Made by a program: the position numbers and the translations under genes | The notes under the pieces: model-generated | The model's database searches: none | What the model was told of the DNA's origin: nothing | The model's input: only the letters and a program-made list of their open reading frames with translations | Assembly (NCBI GenBank): GCA_015039365.1 | Contig: WION01000055.1 | Span: forward strand, 62,001 to 126,000 | Length of the DNA: 64,000 nucleotides | Source: Amanita rubescens | Lineage: Eukaryota; Basidiomycota; Agaricomycetes; Agaricales; Amanitaceae | Direction: 5' to 3' | Part shown: piece by piece, positions 44,904 to 56,312 of the stretch | Layout: each line of letters starts with the position of its first letter | How positions within the stretch are numbered: position 1 is the first letter of the stretch

Positions 44904-47900
44904 TTAGGATTCTTCATCCGGCTGAGCTTCGTTGTCACCGTTCGGCGATGGATCTGTAGTGGAACTTGTGAAATCCAGGAACGGTTTTTCCCCCACAAAG
45001 AAACAATTTGCGCATTGCTCGCGAGTGATCGGATTTTGCTTTTCTGCACTGGATAAGATGAATGGTACCATAGCGACAACAGAGCATATCGACTTAGTAT
45101 CGATGATGCACAGGGCTTCTGCGCCTTCATAACTTACAACGCGTAGTGTGTCAGAAGAGTCCTTCAACAGATCCTCGTCTGGGTCAGAGTACCTAGATAC
45201 CATAGCCAAGGTGCGCTGTTGATGTGCTACCTCGGCCTGAAAGTAGAATTGGACTTCTCCAAAATGGAATGAATGATCGCGCTGATACTGAAGGAGCTGT
45301 GAAAATATGGATATTAAAAAATTCAAAGTACGTACTTTGACGTTGCGGGAATTGCGTGATGCCTCATTCTCTAACTCCTTCCAGGCACACCTAGCGATTT
45401 GCCCATTTGGGAGGCGCAATCTTGCCCAGCGTTGCAATGAGAATTCGCCATCAGAAATTCAGTTAGGCTCGCCATTCTTTGTGAAGAACTTGGTCAGCGC
45501 ATGAATTTGCATCGCATCTGTGATGGTGTGATCCTTATCATCCTGAGCTGTCAGCAACACATAGCCATTGCTGATTGGCTGCGCATTGCGTGGTAATGGA
45601 GGGTCGAGATCCAACTCTGCGACAACGGCCTTGAGTGCATTCATCTGAGCGCGTAGCAAGCCACGCTGTGACAAGTTCATGAAGGGGTTTGAATGTTGGC
45701 GTACTTCCCGCCCCAGGTTTCCGATTGTGTTTTCGAGGGCCCATTGAGCAACTAAATTGAGCGGGCCGCATCGTCTAGTTTCAGGGGCAACATGGAGGAG
45801 GGCATGTAAACACGGACGAACAAGATGCAGTCGGTCAACTCTCCTTTGATAGTAGAGGTTTTCGAAATCTATCTCCCACTGTGTCAGCAAATCATGAGCA
45901 CGGCACAGTTCTTGTTCCGTAATGACATGCTTACATATAAAGGAGCCTGATACCGCAGACGAGCCTGCAATAATGTTGCCATAGATGGTGTGGCAAAACG
46001 ACTCGAAACAACGCTGGTCCGAGTACCCAGAAGTAGTTCAGCCACTCGATGGCTTTGTAACCGGAGTTTATCTTCTTGGAAGGATCCTGGGGGAGTCGAT
46101 CAAATGATCCAGGGAAATAGGGATGGGTAGATTTAACAAGTTTCCCATGTTCTTTCCAAACTTCGTCGTCATCCAGCACAATAAAGTCAGGCTTTGAAGG
46201 ATTCTCGTAGGTTACCCTTGCATCTGACGAGTTCCGCCAAATAGAAATGAGGTGAGAGGGTATGTTAAGCGAGACGAGGTGCATGAAGTCGAGCGTGAAG
46301 CACCGTGGTACAGGAAACATTGACTTTGGTTGGAGGCCGAGGCAAATGCTCAGCTGACATATCCCTGTCAGGAGTCGGTTACGCTTGTACCTTGTTTCAT
46401 TAGGTGATATAAGGACTTTTCTGAGGTCTTGTTGGTATTTCATGGCGTCGGGAGGTCTCAGTTCTGATAAATCATAATCGGCGTGATTGCATTTTGTGAT
46501 CGTGTAGTTGTTTGGTTGCAATACCACAGGGTAATATGTAGGTTTGCCAGGGGGGTGCCGACCTGGCATCCCACAGCTTAGCCTGCAGCCGTTGTGCCCA
46601 TTATGTCCGACTAAGCCACTAAGGAGCGGGAGAGCAAGAGTGTCAGCTGTTCCGAAGCCAAAAAAGGGTCGTGACATGATCAGGCGCCCAAGACGACCAT
46701 CGTAAACCTGAAGTCCTTCTTTTTGCAGTGCCGAGACATGTCTGAGGGATGGTAGGAGAAAGGAATCCATGTTTTCAGGTTTGTTGGGCCCAGGAACGAA
46801 AAATGCGGGTAGGACGTAGTTCTTCTTATAGCGCAAGTCAGGACTTAGATTCAGTACCACCCATATCCCAAACCAAGTATCAGACGCTTTATCGCGATAG
46901 AGCTGTGCGGCATTGATGGACAATTTGACGAAGACGTCATCCGGGTGGATCTTGTTATCACGGCAAGCATTGATGTACTCGAAGCCATCAAAAATATCTT
47001 CGAAGCTGGAAATCTTGTGTTCCTTCAAGATTTTTTGAATAATTTCATCCGTCTTGCGATTACGGTACCTCATGCGATCAGCACCCTCAGGCGTACGCCA
47101 CATAGCTTGCAGTTGTGGGCCTAACGGGATGGTGTAGAATTGTTGTCGAGGCTGGAGTTTCCCGGACTTCTTGTTCTTTTGGTAACGATCCTCATTACAT
47201 TCTGGACATTTATCCAACCCTTTGAAAGGACCTGTAAAAGCTACACAACTCCTAACGCACATATCGGTTTGTAGCTGAGCTATGCGAGTCATATTTTCAA
47301 CCTTTGTCTTTACCTTGTGGTATGACTCAAGCGTGCGTCCTGTGAAGTGTTTGATCGTTTGGCAAGCATCGTGATACATCTGCTGAGAGCCACCAACGAG
47401 ATTGTTGAATAAGGCCATTGAAAACAGAATGTCCGGGGAAAGACTCTCCGGCTCCTTGGGAGGGTTCCGCAGCCTTTCCAACATTTCTTCATTGAGATCG
47501 TCCTCCAAACGCGCAGCCTTGACATCATCAATCATGTCTTTTGTGAGGACGAGCCTTGGGAGGGTTGGCTGGGGCAACAGGTCATTTAAATCGAGGGGGA
47601 TATCAGTGCTATCGTGTCCTTCGTCTTTGTCCTCCGGTTCTTCCTCTAGCTGAGGCTGCTCGAACTCGGGCACAGGTCCAGGCGCACCCTCCTCGTCCTC
47701 ACTATCCTCGGGGTCCTCCTCGTCTGATTCGTCACAAGTTCCGCGCGCAGGAGATGGATCAATCGCTTCCTCCTGATCGCGCGCCCTGCCCACAGATGCG
47801 TCCCCTTGAGTCGGTGCATCCTCCTGCATCGGCGCATCGTCCATAAAGGGATTGGGGGGATCTTCATCCATGATATCTTCGTCGAGGGGAAGGGGTGGGA

Positions 47901-48226
47901 CAGTGGTTTTCTGCATATGTTTAAGTTGTTTAGAGCTATGGTTAGGATACAACGCGACGTACCTTCGGCTTTTTCTTTCTTTGTCTGGTATGCGTCTGAC
48001 TTGAGCTAGATGATGCAGAGGACGCGTTCGGTTGTCCATATGTCTTAAAGAACGCAGCGCGAGCATCACAGTGCTCTACCTCCTCCTCGTCTGGGTCCAA
48101 ATCACGATATTTCTTGTGGTTTCGGTACGTTCTTGGTATGAGGTAAACACCGTCTCGACAGATTTGATAGCATTTGCGGCATTCACAGAGTATTTTGCCA
48201 TCGTCACGGCGAGTAAGCTCTTTCAT
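44904..48226 (-). pseudogene. CACTA/EnSpm transposase (Tnp2 / Transposase_21 family), decayed
   Basis: The first exon (48226 to about 47964) has a Cys finger (ILCECRKCYQICRDGVYLIP). After a GTACGT...GCAG intron the frame is open from about 47914 to 45933. It has an acidic linker, then FNNLVGGSQQMYHDACQTIK, SCVAFTGPFKGLDKCPECNE (zinc knuckle), FFVPGPNKPENMDSFLLP, YDGRLGRLIMSRPFFGFGTA, GLVGHNGHNGCRLSCGMPGR, FTLDFMHLVSLNIPSHLISI and GYKAIEWLNYFWVLGP, all in family order. A one-base insertion near 45933 shifts the frame before KHVITEQELCRAHDLL. NLVAQWALENTIGNLGREVR follows. An in-frame TGA lies at 45459-45461. A final intron (GTACGT...ACAG near 45330-45292) precedes FGEVQFYFQAEVAH and the acidic end at 44904. 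Mutations are few, so decay is recent. Confidence 0.9.
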
Positions 48227-48459
48227 GTGAGTTATGGATTTTGTGAGTCAAGGGACTTAGCAATTTTGTGATGGGCGACGTTTCAAAGCAATTTTGATTT
48301 CGTAGCTACAATTACAGAAGCAATTAGCTACGCATGTGGACGGTATGTGGCAGAGGCAAGCAGATGTGAGCAGAATATCGAGCACATGCCAGATTTGGGC
48401 AGTGCGTGACAAGTCGGCTCCGGGCGTAACAGATTTCACCCGGGGGATTTCTCACTGGG

Positions 48460-48535
48460 CTTGAAGACGGGGTGACCCATGTTGCCAGATAGAGAAGTTA
48501 TCTAAATACGTACGACTGGGCCTGGGGGCTGAACT
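48460..48535. repeat. Segment duplicated at 60714-60785
   Basis: About 48 bp are identical (from CTTGAAGACGGGGTGACCC through GAGAAGTTATCTAAAT), and weaker similarity continues (GGCCTGGGGGCTGAAC against GGCCTGGGAGCTGAAC). The copy here begins directly at the right end of the CACTA element. The copy at 60714 has different sequence on the other side. The match suggests an unknown repeat into which the CACTA inserted, or a duplicated host segment. Confidence 0.75.
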
Positions 48536-50052
48536 GATGTTCCATACGCCTAGATCGAGATCTTACCTTTCAATCTCAGCGGCGCAAATGGAATCAAGCG
48601 GCCATGTAACCCAATGTGGCTAAGTATTTATTCACGGAACCACAGGCTGGCAAAGCCGCGGAGTCTGAAGTCCCGTTCGTCTGTGGCATTCCGCCGAACG
48701 CGACAGACTCTGGGAGGGAAACCTAACATAGTAACAATATGGTACAGTCACAGGCTACCCGTACTTATACAGCCGTATACGGTAGTACGGTACGGTGCGC
48801 ATCCCTAATTGGTATGTCTCGAATAATATCAAGTTGTCCACCTAAGCCGACGTGCAGGTGTAATGTCGCGCCAGATCACGTCGTCGTCATCTGCTATCTT
48901 CGGAGAGACATGGGAATGGAGGTGGAGGTGGAGGTGGAGGTGGACGAGGGGGTGTGCACCAGTGGAGTTGGGGGGGGGTCATGAGCGGGCGCTGGCAGTG
49001 GTGGCGGCGCGGGCACTCAAGCTCATTGTTGTCGGCCGACACCCGTGCTCGTGATGTAGGGCTGGGGATCACTATCCTTAGAGCTGCCACTGACTGTTCT
49101 TACCCACCAACGACCTCTCCTGTGCCAATCCTCAACTCGCTGGCACACTTGAGCCTATACTCTTGACCTCAAGATCCTGGCGGTGGACGGCAGTCTCGAG
49201 CGCCTCGTCCGTCACAAAATCTCACCTTTGGCGAGGACTAGTATATCTCGTGTCCACTTCCAATACTTGGGTCTTCCCTGTACCATACGTCGAATCCAGC
49301 TGAGGAATATCCATAAGTAGACGGTGAATGCAGCAACGGGAAGCTTACAAATGGAGACTATTGAATCGGAAAATGGGGAATCTGGGGTTTAGGAAAGCAA
49401 ATGAATCTGGGGTCTTGAAGATAACAAGAATGGCCGACACCGTGTGGTCACTATCTCAGAAGACTTCCATAATCTGGGGCGGAGATCTGAGCACATCGCA
49501 CGATGAAGCACAAACTTCCTAACGGTAGGGCGGCAAGCCTTACCCGTGTACAGAACATTATGAATTTGTGACGAACAAATCAGATTGCACCATCCACTAA
49601 TTCAGTAGTGATTGCCATCGGTCAAGTACCATGAACTGGCTGGATGTGTGAACAATTGTTCTCTAGAGGCTTTGTCATGACCTGTCGCCGTGTCACCGGG
49701 CCTGACAGCGTCCGAACCGACAAACCCAGCTCCTCCTGCTTACTTTAGGTCCTCTCAATTTCAGGAAAAAGATAATCATGATCAAACTATCAGATGCTGA
49801 ACGGTGCAGGGAATGTCTTCCGCACGTGTTTTTCACGAAGATACATAAAGTTCAAGAATATAAAGTTCAAGAATATTGTGCAAAGATCCGATGTGATAGT
49901 CTCTGTCAAGTGATCTGCCAGTAGACCCATTGATTATAGCTTAGAGAAGATCGGACATTCAAGGTACTCCGCGCAGCTCCATTTTGATTATGGGGGACTA
50001 CGTAAATAGTAATAATATTCGGCAAATTCGGCGCGTTCACGAGCCAGCAGGT
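48536..50052. other. 1.5 kb stretch without recognised genes
   Basis: A (GGTGGA)n microsatellite at about 48919-48945 and a poly-G run near 48971 are the only structured features. Short open frames on both strands follow the microsatellite and show no domain. Confidence 0.5.
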
Positions 50053-50060
50053 TATAAAAG
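50053..50060 (+). promoter_or_regulatory. TATA box (TATAAAAG)
   Basis: A consensus TATAAAAG lies about 225 bp before the ATG of the small gene at 50279, followed by CT-rich leader sequence. A CTCTAG acceptor-like signal directly precedes the ATG, so a leader intron is possible. Confidence 0.5.
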
Positions 50061-50278
50061 GACGCAGATATTCGCCCTCTGACAATCCGATAAACCGTTC
50101 CAGCATCCCACCTATCCTGTGCGTTGAGTCCACCCCCTCTCCTGGCTGACCATGACCCTTGCTTCTCCATTAGAAATCTTCGAGCTTTTTTATTGTCAGG
50201 GTTCGTGCACCACATCCTTCCCATATACGCAACGTCCTGTGATGTTGACTCGAACTGGTATCCCAAACTTGCTCTAGA

Positions 50279-50520
50279 TGTCAACTCCCGCTGCCTTCGC
50301 CATCAAAAACTTGCACCATACCAAGGTTCACATTGAAGGGCCTGCTGGGGGCTACGTTGATGCAGGAAATACATCGGATTTCTATGCGAAGAAAGGAACA
50401 TACACGGTCAAAACCGTGGAGGCGTCGGGGAGAAAAGTTCTTGAGATCACCTGGGACGACAACAATTTCAAAGTGCAGACCCACGTTGTGGGGATCGTCG
50501 AGTTAGTCAAGCAGAATTAG
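50279..50520 (+). CDS. Small orphan protein (about 80 aa)
   Basis: It reads MSTPAAFAIKNLHHTKVHIE, GPAGGYVDAGNTSDFYAKKG and VKTVEASGRKVLEITWDDN, ending QTHVVGIVELVKQN. Alternating hydrophobic residues suggest a small beta-sandwich. There is no signal peptide or cysteine pair. It has a TATA box upstream and a clean stop. The family is not recognised. Other short open frames of similar style occur at 53800 and 56313, so the area may carry an orphan cluster, but I cannot align them convincingly. Confidence 0.5.
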
Positions 50521-51254
50521 TTGGTAAGTTACCATTATCCATTTCTCCTTGTCCATTAAAATACCACTCTCTCAGGACATCTCAACCTGCGTGCCAGTTT
50601 TTCTTGATTGCCTTTTATATGTACTTGTATCTCGTATGCTGTCTTGTTGTGTGCCTCTGAAATTGCATTGTTACTTTCACATTTTGCTCTTTGGCTTTCA
50701 TTGTCCAACCCCTCATCAAATGCGTGCATCTTTGAATTCCCGCCGTTGAAGTCAGCAGTGAGCATGCTGGCAGACGGATAACCGGATAACCTGTGAGCTC
50801 CCAGCCGTTCCGACAAACAGACACGCACTTCCCGCCAAAGGCCCAAAAGTTTGCAAGCCCATTCGTTCCTCTCGAGGTCTCACACCAGGATCACGCCGTG
50901 ACCATGGATGATCCTGCTGTGATCCTGCGTGTTCATTCGTGATCCCGAGGCAGTGCCACGTGTTGCTCTCCGTATTTAGACAACTCGGCAACGTGGCCAT
51001 CTTACCACGCTCAGCCTGATATTTTACTAGCTGTTTCTGAGTTCTCGGAACTACGGACTCTCAGGCCAGTGACGCAACAATATTGATGGCCCGGGCTTCC
51101 ACAGGCTACATTGAAATTGTCCACGCTGCCCAAACTCAACCTCTATTCGCGTCTTCCGGTGTCCGCCAGTCCATCGCAACCTAACTCTCAACATATCATC
51201 CTTGATGAATGTGTCGACTGCGTCCTCCTATCAAAATACGCGGGCCATTCGGGC

Positions 51255-51549
51255 TATACAGCGCATGAGTGGAAAACGACGAAGAGAGGTCCAGCACTTA
51301 CGAAGGTACATTCACCCCTTTCTGTATATGCCTTAACCAACCCTCTTCCGCAGGCCTCAGATCCTTCCTTCGGGTTGCCAACATCATCGATCCACAATAC
51401 TGCAATGGTGGGACACGGAGTACAGACGGGCGCTACGCTTTAGTACGAAGGTAAGTCTGCCATATTTCTGGCAAGTGGCAGACTAACCCACTTTTACAGG
51501 CCGCAAATCATCGTACCACGCTACAACATCCCTGCCCAAACTCTGTGAC
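51255..51549 (+). CDS. Small unassigned spliced gene or remnant
   Basis: Three pieces join with consensus introns: about 51269-51307 (MENDEERSSTYEG), then GTACAT...CGCAG, then LRSFLRVANIIDPQYCNGGT RSTDGRYALVR-type residues (about 51354-51450), then GTAAGT...ACAG and PQIIVPRYNIPAQTL before TGA near 51549. The frame can extend further upstream. No domain is known to me; it may be the 3' end of a lost gene. Confidence 0.35.
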
Positions 51550-51599
51550 TTGATAAGATAAGAAAAGGAATCGACGAGTCGTTCGACCCAGCGACGCGT

Positions 51600-52196
51600 A
51601 TTTTAGATCGAAAACGGACCATTCGTGATTCGTGATTCGTGAGCCTTGGTCTTCTTCTCCATCCATTTCTTCTTCAGTGCGCTGGTGGGTTGGCTGCTAG
51701 ACGGTTCAGAATCTTGAGCATCCGAGGAGATATCTTTTGCTACTATCGAAACCTATATGCGCGCAAGGTCAGAGTCCGGCAGTAATAGGAAATTGAGACT
51801 CACGCCGTCATCATCGTTGTCGGTATCCTCATCCTCATCCTCACCCTCATCGTCAGAGTCGCTATCATCCCCATCGTCTTCGTCTACTATAACACCTTCA
51901 ATATCTTGAGCAATGTTGATCAAGTTCCCCTATGCCTCTTTCATATCCGCCTCTATCAAATACCTCGAGGCGGAGAGGAACGGGTAATCGGGGACAATCC
52001 TATGCGGGACTTTCGCCGCCCTCCGGTTCATCCCCGACAGGATTCTTCTTGCGAGTCGGTGCTCGGCGGTTTCGGCTAGTGCTGTGGCAGGCATGAGGCG
52101 TATTTGGGCAGAGTAGTTGGCAGATACAAAAGCAAAACAAGGAAATTGTTCGGGATCTACAAAGCGGTCATCAGAGGATGCGCGATAACTTGTCAC
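51600..52196 (-). pseudogene. Acidic-tail protein, nonsense-mutated paralogue of 58228
   Basis: It reads RLARRILSGMNRRAAKVPHR, VPDYPFLSASRYLIEADMKE and then a TAG where the relative at 58228 has Trp (KETWGNLIN). It continues in the same frame GNLINIAQDIEGVIVDEDDG and an Asp/Glu tract. A GTGAGT...ATAG intron and a last exon (VSIVAKDISSDAQDSEPSSS, ALKKKWMEKKTKAHES) follow. The nonsense change is one base (TGG to TAG). The two copies share the DYPFLSAxRYLIEAxMKExWGNLINIAQDI block; the family is not recognised. Confidence 0.65.
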
Positions 52197-52284
52197 TGGA
52201 AAATCCTTCCAATGTCCTTGACAAGCTGATCATTTCTGCTTTCCGGCGCTTGTGCTTACATGGTACGCACTAGCCTGAAGTTCT

Positions 52285-53130
52285 ATGTACATAAGAATCG
52301 CCGATTATGGAATGCATGGTAACAGTCAGAGTTTCGGAACCTGGTTTTGGTTACCTGGTCCTGAACTTTATCCTAAACAACTCCAAATCAGGGCTTCTTC
52401 CCCTCGCGCCCCACCCACATTCCATTCAGCTTATGTTTCATCCCTCCCTACCACGCACAACCTGGTCCGGAAAAGAAACCGCGTCTCGAGGCATACAAGA
52501 TCAAGATTCAGACTGACCTTTTCCCAGAGAGTATGTGCAGCTCGTGCGCCATGAAAATTTATGGGAAAAACACTTGCTTGTGCAGAATTAAGCGTAATCC
52601 AAGCAAAATTTATCCTCTTCCACGCGGTGAGTGGTCTTTTATTATTCCGGCTCGTAATCGTGTTGAATGTTGTTATTACAGCATATATCAGTACCCAACA
52701 TGTTCCCTCTTCTACAAGTAATGTGACCAGTTGGTACAACCTCGGCTTCAGAATGATAACCTTCCAGAGAGAGGTACGTGGTTTTCGTATCGATTTTCTT
52801 TCTTACACTTCATCTAACTTAGTTCGTGCGAAGAATTTCATGAGCCTCCGGAAGACTGGACACTGGACAGTATCCACGAACACGTCCTCTTCGCATCCGT
52901 TCGGCGTTGTGCCATTCTTATTGGCAGAATCAAGATGAATATCTCGGACGCCAGATGTATCACTGGGTTGCCGATTCGAATGGCGCAGAGGGGAAGGAAA
53001 GAATGCAGAATGAGTTGAGCCTGTATAGGTGTCATATCATTTTCAATTTCCTCCCTCGTGCAGGCTTTGGGCCTCATATGGTTTTTAGATTCCTGTACGT
53101 GCCCAAAGGGCCTCAACCCTGCAGAGATTA
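52285..53130 (+). other. Possible gene remnants, not resolved
   Basis: Protein-like pieces occur in different plus-strand frames: [20 protein letters not shown] near 52480, [20 protein letters not shown] near 52840, and [20 protein letters not shown] near 53045. Splice-like signals between them exist, but no order gives one continuous product. I cannot assign a family. Confidence 0.25.
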
Positions 53131-53799
53131 AGCCCGAAATGACATCCGAGTAACAAGCCTAGGCTTCCGGGCTCACACGTACCTGGTACCATGCATACCT
53201 GTATATCACAAGATTGCTAATACTCCAAATTCATTGGGAATCCAAGAAGGTAAAACGGAAGCTAATGTGTCGATGGGGAGTATCGGCGATCTTGTCCAGC
53301 AAAAGTTGCACCTTGATTAATAACCACTCCATTGCACTGATGATATGCGCGATTTCTTCGTGTGCCTCGAATGATTTCTGCGTCGCTGTCACTCATCACT
53401 ATGTCCTTGATGTCATGTGGGAGGCGCGTCTTTTACCCCAATCGATAGAGCTGGAGTCTGGTAGATCTGAAAATCGTAAATTTGCCATCTCTTCCAACCT
53501 CGCATTCAACATTAAACCCGCACCCCTCGACTATTATCAAGACATCGATGGTCGATTCAAGGTTTCTGGTTCGTTGGGGTGAGTAAGGTACGATGCGATT
53601 CTTCTCGTCATGTATTATTAGCAACAGGTTCATATATTCATAGCAAGGATCAATCAGCGCATTATAAACTTATTACGTCTAAACTCATGCGCTGGCTTAT
53701 CTCTAATCGATCGATCAATCATCATCCCAGTACGATCTCTACACTTTCGTCCCCATGTAATGTGCTTACAGAAAAGACGCTAGGACTCCGTTACTTTTA

Positions 53800-54129
53800 A
53801 TGCGCAAAGCTAACGGTTCTTTCGCCTCTAACGGAAACCGTACATTCAGTGGCTTCTTCCACCTCCCCACCGGGACTAAAGGCTGCCGTGGAACATTTGA
53901 AGGACATGTTCCAGCATTCGCTGTTCCTAATGCAACTATCACCTTCCAGGAAGAGAGCGATTTGAGTGGGGAGTATGGTATTCTCCATGAGAGTGCGGTG
54001 GAAAAGTCCGGTCACATGAATATCGTTTGCGACACTCCAACAAACTATAGGTTTTTTGCTATCGAGGGTATTCTTTCGTATAACCTCTACAAGTTATTCA
54101 ATCTTACTGGTTCGTTGGTGTGGGCGTAG
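53800..54129 (+). CDS. Orphan protein, about 109 aa
   Basis: It reads GSFASNGNRTFSGFFHLPTG, CRGTFEGHVPAFAVPNATIT, QEESDLSGEYGILHESAVEK, HMNIVCDTPTNYRFFAIEGI and ends LFNLTGSLVWA. Alternation of aromatic and small residues suggests beta structure. A plus-strand stretch about 220 bp upstream (53330-53582) ends GRFKVSGSLG, loosely like this end, and might be an upstream exon or a degenerate copy. The first residues MRKAN may not be the true start because the frame follows a short TAA-rich gap. No domain recognised. Confidence 0.4.
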   Translation: MRKANGSFASNGNRTFSGFFHLPTGTKGCRGTFEGHVPAFAVPNATITFQEESDLSGEYGILHESAVEKSGHMNIVCDTPTNYRFFAIEGILSYNLYKLFNLTGSLVWA

Positions 54130-54389
54130 ATTAGTAGTTAGTCGGTTTTATCTCTCTTCTAATACATCTTTCTACGTCAGAAATAGCAAGGTAACGTGTG
54201 CGCGAAGGTGGCAGATTTCCTGAACAACAAGATGCACACGGCCCACGGGAGGACGGTTGCTTGCAGCCAACGTCAGACTCTTTCCAACCGCACTTCCTCC
54301 GTTGTGCCTACACAAATGATATCGCTTTTATGCTAAGAGGTTTATGGTTTACTGTAAAATAACCGCTGAGTATCCTGCAGAAAGGCCGT

Positions 54390-54940
54390 ATATATAATTT
54401 GCGTACTCTGCAACGAGAACAAGTTCCTGTTCAAGTTTGACGTAGTCTTTATACGGCGGCAGAATAATGCGATTAAAGCCCGTATAGCTCTCTGGATGTT
54501 CCGAGAGGTACCCTGATTTCTCGATCGTGAATGGCTATTTCAACTCCTGAAAGCCTTTGACCGGGACTCGTGGCGATCCAGTAGCAAACCTGAGGAGACT
54601 GTGATTGGCGTTCTGAGGGTCAGCTGCGCACACACTGCAAGAACCACTGAATCACTTCGTCATTGTTATCATACCCCTTGTAGACCGTGTGTTTAATCCA
54701 ATCATCACTATCACAAAACAGTCGAATAAAGACAATGCGTGACCTGTTAACTTTGACTTACGTTCCGCCGATGAGCTTTAGCTCATATTCGTCGAATACC
54801 TTGATCAGATCGAATGGTACAAGTTCACTAAAGCCTGAGGTGAACGCATCGAATTGATCTCGGACGCGTTTGCAGACGTGATGTTGGATTAGGAAGCAAA
54901 AAATGTTTTTGTACTTTTGAGTGTACCATGGCAAGCGCAA
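54390..54940 (-). pseudogene. HECT ubiquitin-ligase (Rsp5-type) C-terminal pseudogene
   Basis: The minus strand reads [20 protein letters not shown] and [17 protein letters not shown], the hallmark HECT segment. A GTAAGT intron follows, then [20 protein letters not shown] and QWFLQCVRS, a TGA where the family has Trp, PSERQ, a one- or two-base shift, FATGSPRVPVKGFQEL, a TAG, FTIEKSGYLSEHPESYTG and FNRIILPPYKDYVKLEQELV. The order is that of the Nedd4/Rsp5 catalytic C-lobe. The catalytic Cys position (HTCFNR in the family) is Gly here (YTGFNR, near 54478). An intron is retained, so it is a DNA-level duplicate, not a retrocopy. WW and C2 domains are absent. Confidence 0.85.
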
Positions 54941-54965
54941 TGTTGTAGTATATCATATATGCTAA

Positions 54966-55635
54966 TCAAGCAAATTTGTACACTGCAGAAACATCAGTTC
55001 CATGTACCACACGAGACAACCAACTGCCACACGTACCACAAGCCCCACTACTCGGCTTCGTCGCAAAAATGACCTGGTTCAAGTCTTCGCCTTCCAACCC
55101 CCTGTCTTCCGCAACGAGAGAAACGGTACACCCTCCCCACCCCGCATCCGTCAGCCGACTCCCAAACGCACCCGCTTGAATAGACAAAAAAACGAGCTTA
55201 TCCAATTCCGGACAGGAACAGTGAAACAGAGACGAGCAGTTCCTTTGTGATTCGTTCATCAGGTTTCCGAGGGATTCTAGGACCGCCGCGACGGAGGAAC
55301 CTGGCGGGGAGGAAAACGCATCCAACAGATTTTTCGAAATTGGAGTACGCGTAGGGATTCGGAGAGGACGTGTTTCGCTCGGGTGTAGAGTTGAAAGTCC
55401 GTCGTTTCGACGTCGATCCAAGAGAGGTAGACCTGGTCGAATACGGGCTGAGCAAGTCCAGACATCTAGATCATTTATTCCATCGTTAGTCCGTCTCCGT
55501 CTGGTGGGTGTTTGGGTTTTAGGACATCGAGCTTTGTGATAACGACTTCGAGAGTTTCTTGGCTCGGTTTCATCCTTCTCGCCTGCGAACCGGCCTACGA
55601 CCGTTTCCCTAAACGTGATTCTCTCGGTATCGTTG
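54966..55635 (-). pseudogene. Galactokinase C-terminal pseudogene
   Basis: From 55630 leftwards, in changing frames: [35 protein letters not shown] (then stops), [20 protein letters not shown] with [72 protein letters not shown] and [14 protein letters not shown]. These are the ordered C-terminal blocks of fungal galactokinases (GHMP kinases), including the third GHMP motif GAxGSRxTGAGWGGC, here with Asp for the central Gly. At least two frameshifts and two stop codons disable it. The N-terminal ATP and galactose sites are not in the window. It lies directly beside the HECT relic in the same orientation. Confidence 0.85.
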
Positions 55636-56312
55636 GTACTAACAGATCAACGGGTACGGGGTGTTCATGAGTTCCGGGAGGGATGGAATGGTCCAGAACG
55701 CCCTGAATATCATATATAGCTGAGATTAGATCGAAGGCCCCCAAAAGAAAACACGAACGTAATATCCCGCTTTGACGTAACTCTCCCCGCGCGGGCGGTT
55801 TCGGGATGTGATAGCATGCAGGGTGGTCGTTGAGGGTGCGCACAGGCAGTTTCAGGAGGCATGCAGGAGTTGAGGGCTGATGGGTGGTTCTTTTTTTTTT
55901 TCAAGTAATAAGTGATGGCTGCTGGCGGTGCTTAGATAGTCGCTGGGATCTCCGTTCACATTCTAGCACAACGATAAATGCATCGAGACCCGTTCCGGTC
56001 GCGTCTGCCCACACAAGAACGAACGGATCTATACGACGGAGTTAGTGAATGCTGAGGAAGTAGAAATGAGGGACTTTGTATTGAGTCGCTTGCAACGCGA
56101 GAGAAAGGCTGAAATATTCGTTCGTCCCCGCACTTGTCTGGATCTGCGAGACGAGATGGTAATTGAAGTAATCGTCGTTTAATCTGTAGAAGAATTGGAA
56201 GTAGGCTGACGAGTAAAAGGAAATGTGCGGCCCAAATCTTCCATTCTTTGACAACCGTCCGAGGACCCTAGGAGTTTCAAGGGAGCTGGTATGACCTGTA
56301 CAAGAAGAGACA
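55636..56312. other. Stretch with unassigned minus-strand frames
   Basis: A minus-strand frame at 56042-56254 reads RFGPHISFYSSAYFQFFYRL and LVSQIQTSAGTNEYFSLSLA; it looks protein-like but has no recognised family and no clear start. A poly-T run of about ten lies near 55890. Nothing else is seen. Confidence 0.3.

Larger units (their letters stand above)
39582..48457 (-). mobile_element. CACTA/EnSpm DNA transposon (8,876 bp)
   Basis: Terminal inverted repeats are 28 bp with 26 matches: left 39582-39609 begins CAGTGAGAAATCCTCCGGG; right 48430-48457, read inward, begins CAGTGAGAAATCCCCCGGG. CACTA-group ends commonly start CACTA or CACTG; here the first bases are CAGTG. Inside are a Tnp2-type transposase and two accessory genes, all on the minus strand, plus inverted-repeat element C. 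No matching target duplication is seen (ACC left, GGC right), so one flank has been rearranged. The left end lies within gypsy reverse transcriptase. Confidence 0.82.
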
